From an uncultured Pseudoxanthomonas sp. (GTDB lineage: Bacteria; Pseudomonadota; Gammaproteobacteria; Xanthomonadales; Xanthomonadaceae): DNA of 64,000 nucleotides. The stretch is from assembly GCA_946886405.1 (NCBI GenBank), contig CAMPIO010000004.1, forward strand, positions 7,475-71,474, written 5' to 3'. Below, piece after piece: positions 29,382-37,867 of the stretch. The position numbers and the translations under genes were made by a program. The first letter of the stretch is position 1; each line of letters starts with the position of its first letter. The notes under the pieces were generated by a model that was given only the letters and a program-made list of their open reading frames with translations, searched no databases and was not told where the DNA came from.

Positions 29382-29834
29382 TCAGGCGCGCAGGTACTCT
29401 GCTTCGCCGAGGATCTGGAGGACCGTGCGGTCCAGGCCTTCCGGCCGGTCGAGAATCGACCACGAGCCGAGGCGGATGCTGCCGATGGGGGCGCCGGCAA
29501 GGCCGCTGCGGGCTGCCCACGCGCGCTCGATGTCCTCGAGCATCAGCAACCCGTCTTGCAGGAACTGGGCGGGATTGCTGGGCATCGCCGCTTCGATGAT
29601 CACGTCGATCTGGCGCGCTTTCGACGACATCGCTCGACCGGCACGAGTCTCGCCCGTCCTGTCTATTAGGCCAGCCCGCGCCCCGATGGCGATTGAGTGC
29701 TCTTTCATGCCGGTGCGTTGCACCTGGCCGAGGTAGATCTTCGTGCCGATCTGGGTTGCATAGCCGTCTGCGCCGTTGATCGCGCTCAGTTGCTGCTCGA
29801 TCGCGGTGAAGATGTCCTGCGGGGTGTTAGCCAT
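29382..29834 (-). CDS. Tail terminator/neck protein (lambda gpU-like position)
   Basis: A 150-aa protein (MANTPQDIFTAIEQQLSAING...) with one alpha-helix start and a beta-rich rest, the pattern of small tail-terminator proteins. It overlaps the upstream neck gene by 8 nt. It lies immediately before the tail-tube gene, where lambda gpU acts as the ring that stops tail polymerisation. The call rests on position, size and general fold character. Confidence 0.65.
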   Translation of the reverse strand: MANTPQDIFTAIEQQLSAINGADGYATQIGTKIYLGQVQRTGMKEHSIAIGARAGLIDRTGETRAGRAMSSKARQIDVIIEAAMPSNPAQFLQDGLLMLEDIERAWAARSGLAGAPIGSIRLGSWSILDRPEGLDRTVLQILGEAEYLRA

Positions 29835-30171
29835 GGGACACCACCCAACGACTCAGAGATTCGTCCTGAACCACATCCGGCGCTTCGAGGACGAACACCT
29901 CTGGCCCACCGGCTGTCTGGACGGTAACGGTGGCACCCACTTGCGGATCCGGCACGTCGGCCTTGAACAATGCAACGATCGTGCGCGGGCCGTGCTCGGT
30001 GGCCAGATCGCCCATCTGCTGCATGCTTCGGTCAACGTACGCCCGTACCGGGACTGGGTCTGCTGCCGAGGCGTCTTGGTATTCGGCGGATTCGGCGTCC
30101 TCAGCCAGACCGGCAGCAGCGAGCTGCCGGTGGATGAGGGCGTCCATCGCCTGGAGGGCGGGATTCGTCAT
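29827..30171 (-). CDS. Head-tail joining protein (lambda FII-like position)
   Basis: A 114-aa protein (MTNPALQAMDALIHRQLAAAGLAEDAES...) with an N-terminal helix followed by beta strands (GPRTIVALFKADVPDPQVGATVTVQTAGG). It is the first gene after the capsid gene, where siphophages encode the stopper or connector that joins head and tail. Identity beyond the neck role is uncertain. Confidence 0.65.
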   Translation of the reverse strand: MTNPALQAMDALIHRQLAAAGLAEDAESAEYQDASAADPVPVRAYVDRSMQQMGDLATEHGPRTIVALFKADVPDPQVGATVTVQTAGGPEVFVLEAPDVVQDESLSRWVVSHG

Positions 30172-30179
30172 GCGCGGAC

Positions 30180-30201
30180 CCGGCCCGCCAAGGCGGGCCG
30201 G
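30180..30201 (-). terminator. Strong hairpin downstream of the capsid gene
   Basis: CCGGCCCGCC/GGCGGGCCGG stem of 10 bp with a very short loop, directly after the capsid stop. No T-run follows, so it may be a stability element for capsid mRNA rather than a true terminator. Confidence 0.5.
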
Positions 30202-30207
30202 ACATGA

Positions 30208-31236
30208 TCAGGTGCGCTTACCGCGGAAGAGCACGCCCGGCGTGGTGCAGACGTACAGCGGGTAGCTGTACAGCTCCACCTCCACGAAGGAGTTGCGCTT
30301 CTCGTCCGGCACGATCATCGCGTACTCGGGCTGGCCCGGCGTGTTGACGAAGTCGAACGACTCACCCGGTGACATGGCCTTCTGGAAGACGCCGCGCGCG
30401 CCCTTCGGGAAGAACTTCACCTTATCGGTGCCGACGCCGACGGTGGTGCCATCGTCCGTCCCGCGATAGTTGATCCAGGTGATTCCGCCGTACCGGAAGG
30501 ACTCGAACACGTTGGCATAGCCTTCGCGCAGGCTCGCGGCTTCCTGCTGGTTGAGGAAGGTCTTGATCACTTCCGGGTGCGAGGTCAGGTCATCGTAGAA
30601 GGCGTCACCGCACAGGCCGATGATCTCGGTGCCCGGCGTGAACGAACCCTTCGACGCTTTCGCCATGCCGCGGATGACTTCGTTGCACTTCTTCTTGACC
30701 GCGCCGCTCGCGGGGGTGGCGTTGTCCAGGTCGAAGTCGATTTCGGTCGGCTGGCTGATGCCCCACTCGGTGAACCAGTTGGTCAGCGTGCTGCCATCCG
30801 AATCCAGCACGATGCCCTGTACGGCGCCCAGCATCATGTTCTCGTGGGTCAGGCCGACGTCCGTGCGGAGCTCGGTCATGCGCCCCATCACTTCGTCCTG
30901 CACCTGCTTCAGCTCGCTCTCCTGGCCGAAGGCGCGGATGTTCTGGATCTCGTCCGCACGGATCGTGCTTCCCTTGGCGACACGCACCGTGCGGAAGTCA
31001 CGGATGTTGCGCTTGCCCTTCTCCGCCTGCGGCAAGGGAGCGCCGCGCGGGGTGGTCGGCACCAGGGTCAGCTTGCCGGACTGCTCTTCGATCGAGATGC
31101 TGAGCGTGCGCACAGGCTTCGGTTCGAAGATGCTGAGGCCGCCCAGGAAACCGGGGGTGTACGGGACGCGGTTGATCGCGGCGGTCAGTTCGACAGCGCT
31201 GAACGCGTCGTCCTGGAAGATGTCGATGTGAGCCAT
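30208..31236 (-). CDS. Major capsid protein (lambda gpE family)
   Basis: A 342-aa HK97-fold capsid protein of the gpE family; lambda gpE is 341 aa. Recognisable segments include MAHIDIFQDDAFSAVELT at the N-terminus (no cleaved delta domain), GDAFYDDLTSHPEVIKTFL in the middle and a C-terminal EVELYSYPLYVCTTP. It is preceded by the decoration protein and protease genes and followed by neck genes, exactly as in lambda. A hairpin on each side separates it from its neighbours, probably allowing separate mRNA dosage. Confidence 0.94.
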   Translation of the reverse strand: MAHIDIFQDDAFSAVELTAAINRVPYTPGFLGGLSIFEPKPVRTLSISIEEQSGKLTLVPTTPRGAPLPQAEKGKRNIRDFRTVRVAKGSTIRADEIQNIRAFGQESELKQVQDEVMGRMTELRTDVGLTHENMMLGAVQGIVLDSDGSTLTNWFTEWGISQPTEIDFDLDNATPASGAVKKKCNEVIRGMAKASKGSFTPGTEIIGLCGDAFYDDLTSHPEVIKTFLNQQEAASLREGYANVFESFRYGGITWINYRGTDDGTTVGVGTDKVKFFPKGARGVFQKAMSPGESFDFVNTPGQPEYAMIVPDEKRNSFVEVELYSYPLYVCTTPGVLFRGKRT

Positions 31237-31255
31237 GGTTCGTTTTCCTCTGCTC

Positions 31256-31286
31256 TGAAAATGGAAAGCCCCGCGCGTGCGGGGCT
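31256..31286 (-). terminator. Intrinsic terminator between decoration and capsid genes
   Basis: AGCCCCGC/GCGGGGCT stem with a 4-nt loop. The minus strand continues TTTCCATTTTC. Stem sequence and tail are nearly the same as at 29,332-29,353, suggesting duplication of a regulatory hairpin. Confidence 0.7.
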
Positions 31287-31319
31287 CAACGGGTCACGGG
31301 TTGAAGGGAGTGGTAGAGG

Positions 31320-31679
31320 TCAGCGGATCACGATGCCCAGGGCATCCAGCGCCGCGATGGCGGCGGTCTTGTTCGGACCGCTGATGCCAGCCGGCCACAC
31401 CAACGACGTGCCGAGCACGGCGGCGTCCTTGTAGATGACGACACACGGCTGGTCGCCCGCGGTGGCGTCGACTGGGGCGTAGAGCACGCCGACAGCGTCC
31501 TCGGCTCCGGTTTCCGCCGCCGGGTCCAGCGCGACGTACTCGCCACCGACGAGGCCGAGCACGGTACCTGCGTCGAGGTTGTTGCCCGAAGAGAGGACCG
31601 CCTCCTTGCGGCTCAACAGGCCCGGCAGTTCGGCGATCAGGAATTCACCCGCATGGGTGGTCTCGTTCAAAATGCTCAT
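31320..31679 (-). CDS. Head decoration protein (lambda gpD family)
   Basis: A 119-aa trimeric capsid-stabilising protein; lambda gpD is 110 aa. Typical features are the early THAGEFLIAE, the middle ALDPAAETGAEDAVGVLY and the ending IAALDALGIVIR. It is preceded by a strong AAGGAG site 6 nt from the ATG. Its place between protease/scaffold and capsid matches lambda C-Nu3-D-E. Confidence 0.92.
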   Translation of the reverse strand: MSILNETTHAGEFLIAELPGLLSRKEAVLSSGNNLDAGTVLGLVGGEYVALDPAAETGAEDAVGVLYAPVDATAGDQPCVVIYKDAAVLGTSLVWPAGISGPNKTAAIAALDALGIVIR

Positions 31680-31694
31680 CTCGAACTCCTTGGT

Positions 31695-33113
31695 TCATTT
31701 GCCGCCGAAGCGGGTGATGGTTGCGGCCCAACGGCCGGCGTTGGCGCCGCCACCGTGAACACCCGGCGGCGGTGAGGTCTGCAGCTCCGGGCCGTCCTCG
31801 GCCTTGACTGCGAGCAGCTGCGCGCGCACGGCGTCGAGCTGCGTATCGTTTGTGATGAAGCTGGCGGCCAGCGTCTCCATGTCGGGGCCGGCCGCGGCGC
31901 ACAGGTCGTGGACTGCTTTCGCGTATGCGACAGCCTCTGCCGGCGACTGGTCTGCCTTGGGGGTGCGTTTGATGAGCGCCACCTGCAGATCGGAAGGCAG
32001 CGAGCTGGCACTCGCAGCAGCAGCGAGCTGGCCACGTGCCAGTGCAGTCGCCATCTCTGGATCGAGTTCCACGTCGACCTTGAGGGTGGTCTCCGTCGAC
32101 CGCTCCGGGGTGCCCTCGTCATCTTCATCGGCGGCGCTGTCATGGCCTTCGGAAGTGGACACAAGGGGATCGTCCGCCTGCTGATCATCGACCGCAGTGG
32201 CGTTGTCCGGTGCCGACTCGCCGGAAAGGTTCGCCTCCAAGCTCGCCATCGCGTCGCCGAAGGTCCCCAGGTGCGTGGCGAAACCGATATCAACACCAGC
32301 CTGGCCGCTGTAGCACTGAGCCTCAGTGCCGTTCACTATGTCGGCGCTGAGGCTGCGGTACGTCGCCACCGACTCCACGAACAGCGCGCGCAGGCTGTCC
32401 ACGTCGGCCTGCGCCATCGCCTTGGCCGAATCGCCCAGCGGGAAGTGGGGATTGAAGTCGATCTTGTGCGCGCCAGAGTAGATGGGGGTCACCTCCAGAC
32501 CGATCTGCTGGTTGTAGCCGGCCTGGCTTACATGGAAGGCTGCACAGCCCACCGAGCCGACGCCGCCAGTGCGCGACACCCAGATTTCGTCGCAAGCCGC
32601 GACCAGCGCATAGGCCGCGCTGTAGGCCATGTCGTCCACCACGCCGATAATCGGCTTCGAACCACGACTCGCGTGGATGTGGTCTGTCAGGTCAAAAAGT
32701 CCACTCGCCAAGCCGCCCGGCGAATCGACGCGCAGCACGATCGCAGCCACAGTGTCGTCGGCCAACGCGGCATCGATGTGCTGACCGATCGCGGCGTAGC
32801 TTGGAGGGCCCGGATCACAAAGGCCGGGGATGGGCCGCGGCACCAGGCCACCGCTGATCGTCAGTACGCGAATTTCCTTGACGACGGTCGCGCCGGCGCC
32901 GACCGGCCCGCCCTCGCCACCGGAGATTTGCATGCTGGAGACCATCGGCTCGCCCGCATCGACCGCGCCGGAGAGGTAGCCGGTGAGGAGCTGCTGTCCC
33001 AGCGATGGATGCACCAGCAGCGGCCGACCCATGACGTGCGTGAAAAGCTGCGTGACCAGTGGGGACTCCGAGCGGCTGAACAGCCGGCCCAGCACGCCAA
33101 AGGGATTCTTCAT
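31695..33113 (-). CDS. S49-family head maturation protease with scaffold tail (lambda gpC/Nu3-like)
   Basis: A 472-aa fusion. Residues about 1-290 are an S49/ClpP-type protease: RVDSPGGLASGLFDL (oxyanion and substrate region), the nucleophile region VSRTGGVGSVG, and the usual lysine further on. Residues about 290-472 are acidic and Ala/Gln/Glu-rich, low in structure, as in lambda scaffold Nu3. An internal in-frame ATG at 32,249 (MASLEANLSG) could give a separate scaffold, but I see no strong ribosome-binding site before it. The start overlaps the portal stop by 4 nt (ATGA). Confidence 0.9.
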   Translation of the reverse strand: MKNPFGVLGRLFSRSESPLVTQLFTHVMGRPLLVHPSLGQQLLTGYLSGAVDAGEPMVSSMQISGGEGGPVGAGATVVKEIRVLTISGGLVPRPIPGLCDPGPPSYAAIGQHIDAALADDTVAAIVLRVDSPGGLASGLFDLTDHIHASRGSKPIIGVVDDMAYSAAYALVAACDEIWVSRTGGVGSVGCAAFHVSQAGYNQQIGLEVTPIYSGAHKIDFNPHFPLGDSAKAMAQADVDSLRALFVESVATYRSLSADIVNGTEAQCYSGQAGVDIGFATHLGTFGDAMASLEANLSGESAPDNATAVDDQQADDPLVSTSEGHDSAADEDDEGTPERSTETTLKVDVELDPEMATALARGQLAAAASASSLPSDLQVALIKRTPKADQSPAEAVAYAKAVHDLCAAAGPDMETLAASFITNDTQLDAVRAQLLAVKAEDGPELQTSPPPGVHGGGANAGRWAATITRFGGK

Positions 33114-34600
33114 GGTGCGTCTTCTCCATCTTCGCCGGTGGTGTCCGGCAGTCGAGTACCTGCAGGCCGTGCCTGCGTGAGGCCGGCCGCACTGACCTTG
33201 CGGGGGTCGCTGTCCAGGACCAGGCCGAGTGCGTCGGCTGCGGCGTTGTCGCTGGCCAGCTCTTCGATCACCTGCTCCGGATCTTCACCCTGCGCGAGCG
33301 TGCGCTTGGAGCGGGTGGTGAGACCGGCGCGGATTGCCTTGACGTCAGCATCGACGTCCTGCACCGGGTGGCTGTAGGGCCATCCCTCTGGCACCCACAG
33401 CGTCTCGGTGATTTCGTCGCGGTCCTCGGCATAGCCAGCGAAGTCGAGGGCGCCCGCAAGGACGCCCTGGTCGAAAAACGCCTCGCGGACGAACTGGCAG
33501 AGCTGCGGTATGAGGTAGAGCCACTGATCCATCTCGATGCGGCGGCGGAACTCATTCAAGATCAGCCGCAGCGCGCGGTCGGAGATGTTGCGCAGGTCGC
33601 CGGTCAGCACCTCGTAGGGCACGCCGCGCACCGCCGCGACCGCCATCAAACCATTTCGAAGGAACTCGGTGTAGTCCGATCCGGGCGTCGGCGGATTGTT
33701 GAACTGCACTTTCCAGCCCGGTGGCATCTCCTGCATGGTGCCGGGCTCCATACCTCCGAGCGCCGTTCCATCGGGGTCTTCACCGTTCTTCAGGTCGCCA
33801 ATCGGTCCACCGCCCGCCCCTTCCTCTTCCTCCGAGACCGGCACTTCGAAGAAGCCCGCGAACAGATTCGAAATCGCCTGCCGCTCAAGGACGCTGTCCT
33901 GCAGGCGGTCCAGGCCGAACTGACGAACGAGGACGGCGGCCGAACCCGGAACGCCACGAAGCTGGCCGGCACGCAGGGGCCGATAGAGGTGCCGGATCTG
34001 CTCGGCAGGCACTCGAACAAGCTGCGTCGGATTGACCTCACCGATGTGCTGGTCGCCGGGGTGCGCCTGATACATCCAGTACGCGACGCGCTGACCGATG
34101 CGGTTGAACTCAATTCCACGCCGGATCGCGTTGCCATTGGGCGCGGTGCCGTAGTATGTCTGCGGGCACTGCTCAGCCTCGATCAATTGCACCTGCAGCG
34201 GAACCGGCAGGCCGTCCGAAGCGCGGCGCATGCGAAGGCGAACAAAGACCTCGCCAGCTTCGTCCCACTCGCGCCATGCGAGCGCCTGGAGGCCGTAAAA
34301 GTCCAGCACGCCGTCCGCATCGCTGTGCTTCATCCAGCGCTTCCAGAGGCGGTTCACCTTCTTCCTCTGTTCCGGCGTCCCCCAGAGCGCCTTCGCCTGA
34401 ATGCCGGTGGCAACGCCATTCGCGACGCGCTTATCGAGCGCAGCGACTTCCCATGCGTCATTGCGAGCGTTGTGGCGCGCGCGTGACAGCAGCGTCGTCA
34501 GGCCCTGAAGGGCTGCGTTCGGACCGCTGTTGGGTGGGCGGAACGCACGCAGGCGCCTCCCCTGCCCCGCGCCTATGTAGGTGACGTTGCTGTCTGACAC
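33110..34600 (-). CDS. Portal protein (lambda gpB family)
   Basis: A 496-aa dodecameric portal forming the DNA gate of the head. It has the lambda-family start (N-terminal basic region), the RARHNARNDAWEVAAL, WMKHSDADGVLDFYGLQALAWREWDEAGEVFVR and APNGNAIRRGIEFNRIGQRVAYWMY regions (given here in part), and the late IEMDQWLYLIPQLCQ. Length is near lambda gpB (533 aa). It lies between gpW and the protease genes. Confidence 0.94.
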   Translation of the reverse strand: MSDSNVTYIGAGQGRRLRAFRPPNSGPNAALQGLTTLLSRARHNARNDAWEVAALDKRVANGVATGIQAKALWGTPEQRKKVNRLWKRWMKHSDADGVLDFYGLQALAWREWDEAGEVFVRLRMRRASDGLPVPLQVQLIEAEQCPQTYYGTAPNGNAIRRGIEFNRIGQRVAYWMYQAHPGDQHIGEVNPTQLVRVPAEQIRHLYRPLRAGQLRGVPGSAAVLVRQFGLDRLQDSVLERQAISNLFAGFFEVPVSEEEEGAGGGPIGDLKNGEDPDGTALGGMEPGTMQEMPPGWKVQFNNPPTPGSDYTEFLRNGLMAVAAVRGVPYEVLTGDLRNISDRALRLILNEFRRRIEMDQWLYLIPQLCQFVREAFFDQGVLAGALDFAGYAEDRDEITETLWVPEGWPYSHPVQDVDADVKAIRAGLTTRSKRTLAQGEDPEQVIEELASDNAAADALGLVLDSDPRKVSAAGLTQARPAGTRLPDTTGEDGEDAP

Positions 34601-34602
34601 GC

Positions 34603-34812
34603 TCAGCCCCTTCCCTTCTGGTACAGGCGGATCACGCGCTTGCGGCGTGGCTTGCCATCGGCGTCGTCGACCTCCTGTCGCATCTGGCGCAACAGCGAGC
34701 GCATCGCTTCCAGGCTGTGATAGGTCACCTCGCGATCCGCGTATTTCACGCGCAAGGTTCCCGATGCGATCGCCTGTTCAAGGCGTTGCACGTCGGTCGA
34801 GGTAAAGGCCAT
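34603..34812 (-). CDS. Head-tail joining protein gpW
   Basis: A 69-aa basic protein; lambda gpW is 68 aa. The helix-beta-helix pattern is clear, with MAFTSTDVQRLEQAIASG as helix 1, REVTYHSLEAMRSLL through strand and helix 2, and a basic disordered tail ending RVIRLYQKGRG. It lies between terminase A and portal, the exact place of W in lambda. Confidence 0.9.
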   Translation of the reverse strand: MAFTSTDVQRLEQAIASGTLRVKYADREVTYHSLEAMRSLLRQMRQEVDDADGKPRRKRVIRLYQKGRG

Positions 34813-34815
34813 TGG

Positions 34816-36900
34816 TTACCTGTTGAGGTAGTTGCTTCGAATCACACGCCGGCGTGCCGGACGTACAGGTCCCGCCGGGGCGCCCTCGGGCGACACGTCA
34901 GGGTTCAGATCCCACGGCCCCGCCCAGGATGGCGGCGAGTCCCAGTTGATTGCCGGAACTTTCATCCACAGGGCCAGAACCTCCGCATAGCCGGCAAGGT
35001 CGAACGCCTCGTTTCGGTTCTGAGCGTCGTTCTTCCAGCCAGCCGGAGTGCGCGTCTCCGCCGTGAGTTCCTCGTAGAAGCTGGTCGGCAGTCCCGCATT
35101 GAAGTGGTAGTAGCCTGCCCCGGATCCCTCACGCCCAATGTTTGCGGCTACGAGGTCCTTCACCTGATCGGTGTTGATCAGCAACTGCGGCACGTCGCCA
35201 GCGGCACCGGACTTTCGATCCTTACGCTTGCGCGCATCCGGCATCGTTTCCTTGAACAGCCATTCGCGCTTGACCTGACCGCCGTCACCTTTCACCAGCC
35301 GCACGCGATGGTGCTTGCCTTCCTTCTTCAACTTACGCCAGAAATCCAGCGCGCGCGGCGCATGCCCCTTCTTGCCGCCCCAGTCGATACCGACTGCGCG
35401 AACCGGCATTGTTCGACCCGAGTCGTCAGCAAGGGGGTAGCGTCTCGCGATGACCTTCGGGATCAGGCGGTCCCAATCCTCGAGGTACTTGCCTGGGTCC
35501 AGCGGAAGCTTGCCGCCCGACCCGTCGTCGCGCTCCGAGGTTTTCAGCGTGAAGCGGTCCACTATCCAGCGTTCGAGGAGGCCCGTTTCTCCGATGCCGA
35601 AGCCCATGATCTGGACAACGAACGAGTGCGCCTGGCCATCAACGGTAGCGACAAGGAAGCGGACCCCCTCTGGAACGGTGCCCAATGGCCAGTCTTCAGC
35701 GCGCTCCTGCATCGCCGTCGGGCTGCGCGCTGATCGCGCCGACATCGGCAGGTAAGGAAGCGCCTGGTCGACGTTGATCGTGGTCTTGAGCGACTTCTCC
35801 TCGCTCGTGGTGGCGTAGGTCTTCAGCGCCTGCAGGTACCGCTCTATCAGCGATTCCCACGATTGGTATGCCGCCGCTACGCCACCCAGCCAGAAGCTGG
35901 CCGTCCTAGAAATGATCCGCTCGCCTGAGAGCTCACCGCGCCGATCAATGGTCTGGCCCTCGCCAACCCACCTTCCTCGCGAATTCATGTCCTTCTTCCA
36001 GCGGTGTTCCAGCCCGACCTCACAGCATGGGCAGAACAGATGCGAGAAGCGGCGCGCCAACTTCAGCGTGTCTTCGCGGACGACTCGCTCCACCAGCTCT
36101 TCCATCGGGGGAAGCAGGAACCTGGCGATGCCGGGGGCGGCCTCGAAGTAGTTTCCGCACTCCATGCACGGCCAGTACCACCGTCGGCGGTCCCCTCGGT
36201 TGAACAGCGCCGTGATGCCAGGGGCCGGGGGAGCCTCGTGCGGCGTACCGGGCTTCCACTGCCCGTCCGTGTAGTCCTTGGCCGGGCTGGATTCCGCCAC
36301 ACATATGCCGGCGGACATGTAGGTCTGGGTGCGCTTCAGCGCCAAACCGAACGCCTCATCGATGCTGAGGTCGCCAGTGAAGTTGTCCACATCCGTCATC
36401 AGGACGTCGTGGATGTCCTTGCCGCTGAGCACCGACAGCGATGGCCAGCCAAATCGCAACGCCATTCCCGACCGGAAGAACTTCAGCAGCACGTTGTCGT
36501 CATGCGCGCGTGGACTGAGCTGCTTGGCCAGCTTCGGGCTGGCAGCGATCGCGCGGCTGATGCGCGTCTTGCTGAAGTCCTCGGCCGTGTCCTTGGTGGT
36601 CTGAACGATCAGCGTGTCCGAGGGGTTGCACGTGACCGTGTAGGCCAGCCGACCATCGATCAAACCAACGGTCTTCCCCGATCGTGCTGGTCCTACGAAC
36701 ACCAGAGCTTCGAAGAGCCGGCTGGACGTCTCGTCCAGCGGCTCGACCATGTATGGCGTGACGGCTGCCGACCATGAACCCATCGAACCTGAAGGGTTCG
36801 CAATCTTCAGCGCGCGGGCGCCACGACTTGGGCTGACGCGGCGCGGAGGCCGTAGCATCGTCGCGGTGTCGAGGCGAATGCTACGCGCTGTCGCGTACAT
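34816..36900 (-). CDS. Terminase large subunit (lambda gpA family)
   Basis: Packaging ATPase and cos-cutting nuclease, about 694 aa. Walker A variant GPARSGKTVGLID near residue 70, with an R inside the loop as in lambda gpA (SARVGYSK). The translocase part ends with SSPAKDYTDGQW and the CMECGNYFE/CPCCEVGLEH zinc-like pairs. The nuclease part contains VDGQAHSFVVQI and GIDWGGKKG with acidic residues. The start at 36,900 has a GAGGG site 5 nt upstream and overlaps the Nu1 stop region; a second ATG at 36,858 is possible. Confidence 0.93.
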   Translation of the reverse strand: MYATARSIRLDTATMLRPPRRVSPSRGARALKIANPSGSMGSWSAAVTPYMVEPLDETSSRLFEALVFVGPARSGKTVGLIDGRLAYTVTCNPSDTLIVQTTKDTAEDFSKTRISRAIAASPKLAKQLSPRAHDDNVLLKFFRSGMALRFGWPSLSVLSGKDIHDVLMTDVDNFTGDLSIDEAFGLALKRTQTYMSAGICVAESSPAKDYTDGQWKPGTPHEAPPAPGITALFNRGDRRRWYWPCMECGNYFEAAPGIARFLLPPMEELVERVVREDTLKLARRFSHLFCPCCEVGLEHRWKKDMNSRGRWVGEGQTIDRRGELSGERIISRTASFWLGGVAAAYQSWESLIERYLQALKTYATTSEEKSLKTTINVDQALPYLPMSARSARSPTAMQERAEDWPLGTVPEGVRFLVATVDGQAHSFVVQIMGFGIGETGLLERWIVDRFTLKTSERDDGSGGKLPLDPGKYLEDWDRLIPKVIARRYPLADDSGRTMPVRAVGIDWGGKKGHAPRALDFWRKLKKEGKHHRVRLVKGDGGQVKREWLFKETMPDARKRKDRKSGAAGDVPQLLINTDQVKDLVAANIGREGSGAGYYHFNAGLPTSFYEELTAETRTPAGWKNDAQNRNEAFDLAGYAEVLALWMKVPAINWDSPPSWAGPWDLNPDVSPEGAPAGPVRPARRRVIRSNYLNR

Positions 36901-37420
36901 CGTCGCCCTCGTCGTCGCCGTCGCTGCCCTCGCCATCCTCGCCGGTGGCGGCCTTGTAGAGTTCCATCCTCACCTGGTCGCAAGACCCCTGCACCGTCAG
37001 GACCTGCTTTGGTGACAGGGCGCAGTCACGCTCCAACACGTCTGGCAGCGTGTCCAGGAATTGGACCATCAACTTCACCAGTTCCGCGTAGTCCGCTTCG
37101 ACCTCGGCGGCAGGCACCAGCGTGCCCAGCTTCTGTTCGACCGACAGGCGCTCATTCTCCGACTGGTAGAACGCCCTGCGCTCCATCGGAGGCAGATCCC
37201 GCGGGTCCACCACGGCTCCGCCACCAGCCTCAGCTGGCGTGAATCCCAGAAGCGCCGCAGCGACGTCCACAAGCCGGTACACATCATGGCCACCCCGCTT
37301 TGCGAAGGGGCCAATGCCGGCCTCCCGGATCCGCTTCGTGGCTGTGCGCCGATCGATGTTGAACTCGTCCGCCAGCCTGGCGATGGACCATCCCGCCTGG
37401 AATTGGCTTACGTCGCCCAT
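36881..37420 (-). CDS. Terminase small subunit (lambda gpNu1 family)
   Basis: A 179-aa cos-recognition subunit; lambda gpNu1 is 181 aa. The N-terminal winged-helix DNA-binding domain has the Nu1 pattern WSIARLADEFNIDRRTATKRIREAG with RGGHDVYRLVD. The helical middle dimerises and the very acidic C-terminus (EDGEGSDGDDEGDDV) contacts gpA. Start at MGDVSQFQ; further upstream codons run into the presumed cos region. It overlaps the terminase A start by 20 nt. Confidence 0.92.
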   Translation of the reverse strand: MGDVSQFQAGWSIARLADEFNIDRRTATKRIREAGIGPFAKRGGHDVYRLVDVAAALLGFTPAEAGGGAVVDPRDLPPMERRAFYQSENERLSVEQKLGTLVPAAEVEADYAELVKLMVQFLDTLPDVLERDCALSPKQVLTVQGSCDQVRMELYKAATGEDGEGSDGDDEGDDVRDSA

Positions 37421-37471
37421 GTCAGTCAATGCACAGCGTGCACACCCCGGAAACCGCTTGTTTTGCCGCGC

Positions 37472-37483
37472 GGGCCGCGACCT
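37472..37483. other. Candidate cosN (cohesive-end nicking site)
   Basis: GGGCCGCGACCT lies 52 bp upstream of the Nu1 start. It matches 11 of 12 bases of lambda's cohesive end when both are read as AGGTCGCGGCCC versus AGGTCGCCGCCC, with partial two-fold symmetry, although the orientation relative to Nu1 is the opposite of lambda's. The 187-bp gap 37,421-37,607 holding it has no gene and several inverted repeats (two CCGCGG copies, GCAGAACGCC...). It is where cos must be by lambda logic. The exact nick is a guess. Confidence 0.4.
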
Positions 37484-37607
37484 GTGGTGGAGCACCCTAG
37501 GCGCGGAAAAACTGTCGCATACCGCGGCCCTGTTCCCCCGCGGTTGAGGCAGAACGCCTCAGGGGCCCCGTGGAACCCCCTCTGTTCAGGTTTGTGACCG
37601 TGGAACA

Positions 37608-37862
37608 TCAGGCCGCACCGGCGCGGTCGGCGAGCCTGAACTGCAGCAGCTGCCACACCTCGCGGCGCGCGATCGCGAACGCTGACGTGCGCCCTGCTTC
37701 GGCATGTTCGGCAAGTGGCACCTCGGAGTGGGACATGCCGTGAACCCAGCGTCCATTGTCCAAGCGCAGGGAGCACACGGTGGTGTGACCATCGGGCAGC
37801 ACGGTGAAGTGCCGCTCGTGGATGGCCCCATCCACGTCCGCGCTGGTAGCCCGGTGCGACAT
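37608..37862 (-). CDS. Phage gp49/gp66-like small protein
   Basis: An 84-aa protein. The stretch HFTVLPDGHTTVCSLRLDNGRWVHGMS followed by AFAIARREVWQLLQFRLADR (in part) resembles the Phage_gp49_66 family, whose members have LPDGTLTVC.L.L.NGF.V.G.S and a final W.LEGYRL. In that family several small proteins of unknown role are found near packaging genes. It lies 5 nt downstream of the beta-propeller gene and next to the presumed cos. Confidence 0.68.
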   Translation of the reverse strand: MSHRATSADVDGAIHERHFTVLPDGHTTVCSLRLDNGRWVHGMSHSEVPLAEHAEAGRTSAFAIARREVWQLLQFRLADRAGAA

Positions 37863-37867
37863 GCAGG

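Noticed and set aside
29382..30171. Thought of one fused neck gene
   Set aside because: Two separate starts with an 8-nt overlap and distinct compact products fit better than a frameshifted gene.
37421..37607. A short gene in the Nu1 upstream gap
   Set aside because: Frames run without starts or plausible ribosome-binding sites, and the Nu1 upstream extension has cos-like palindromes in it.
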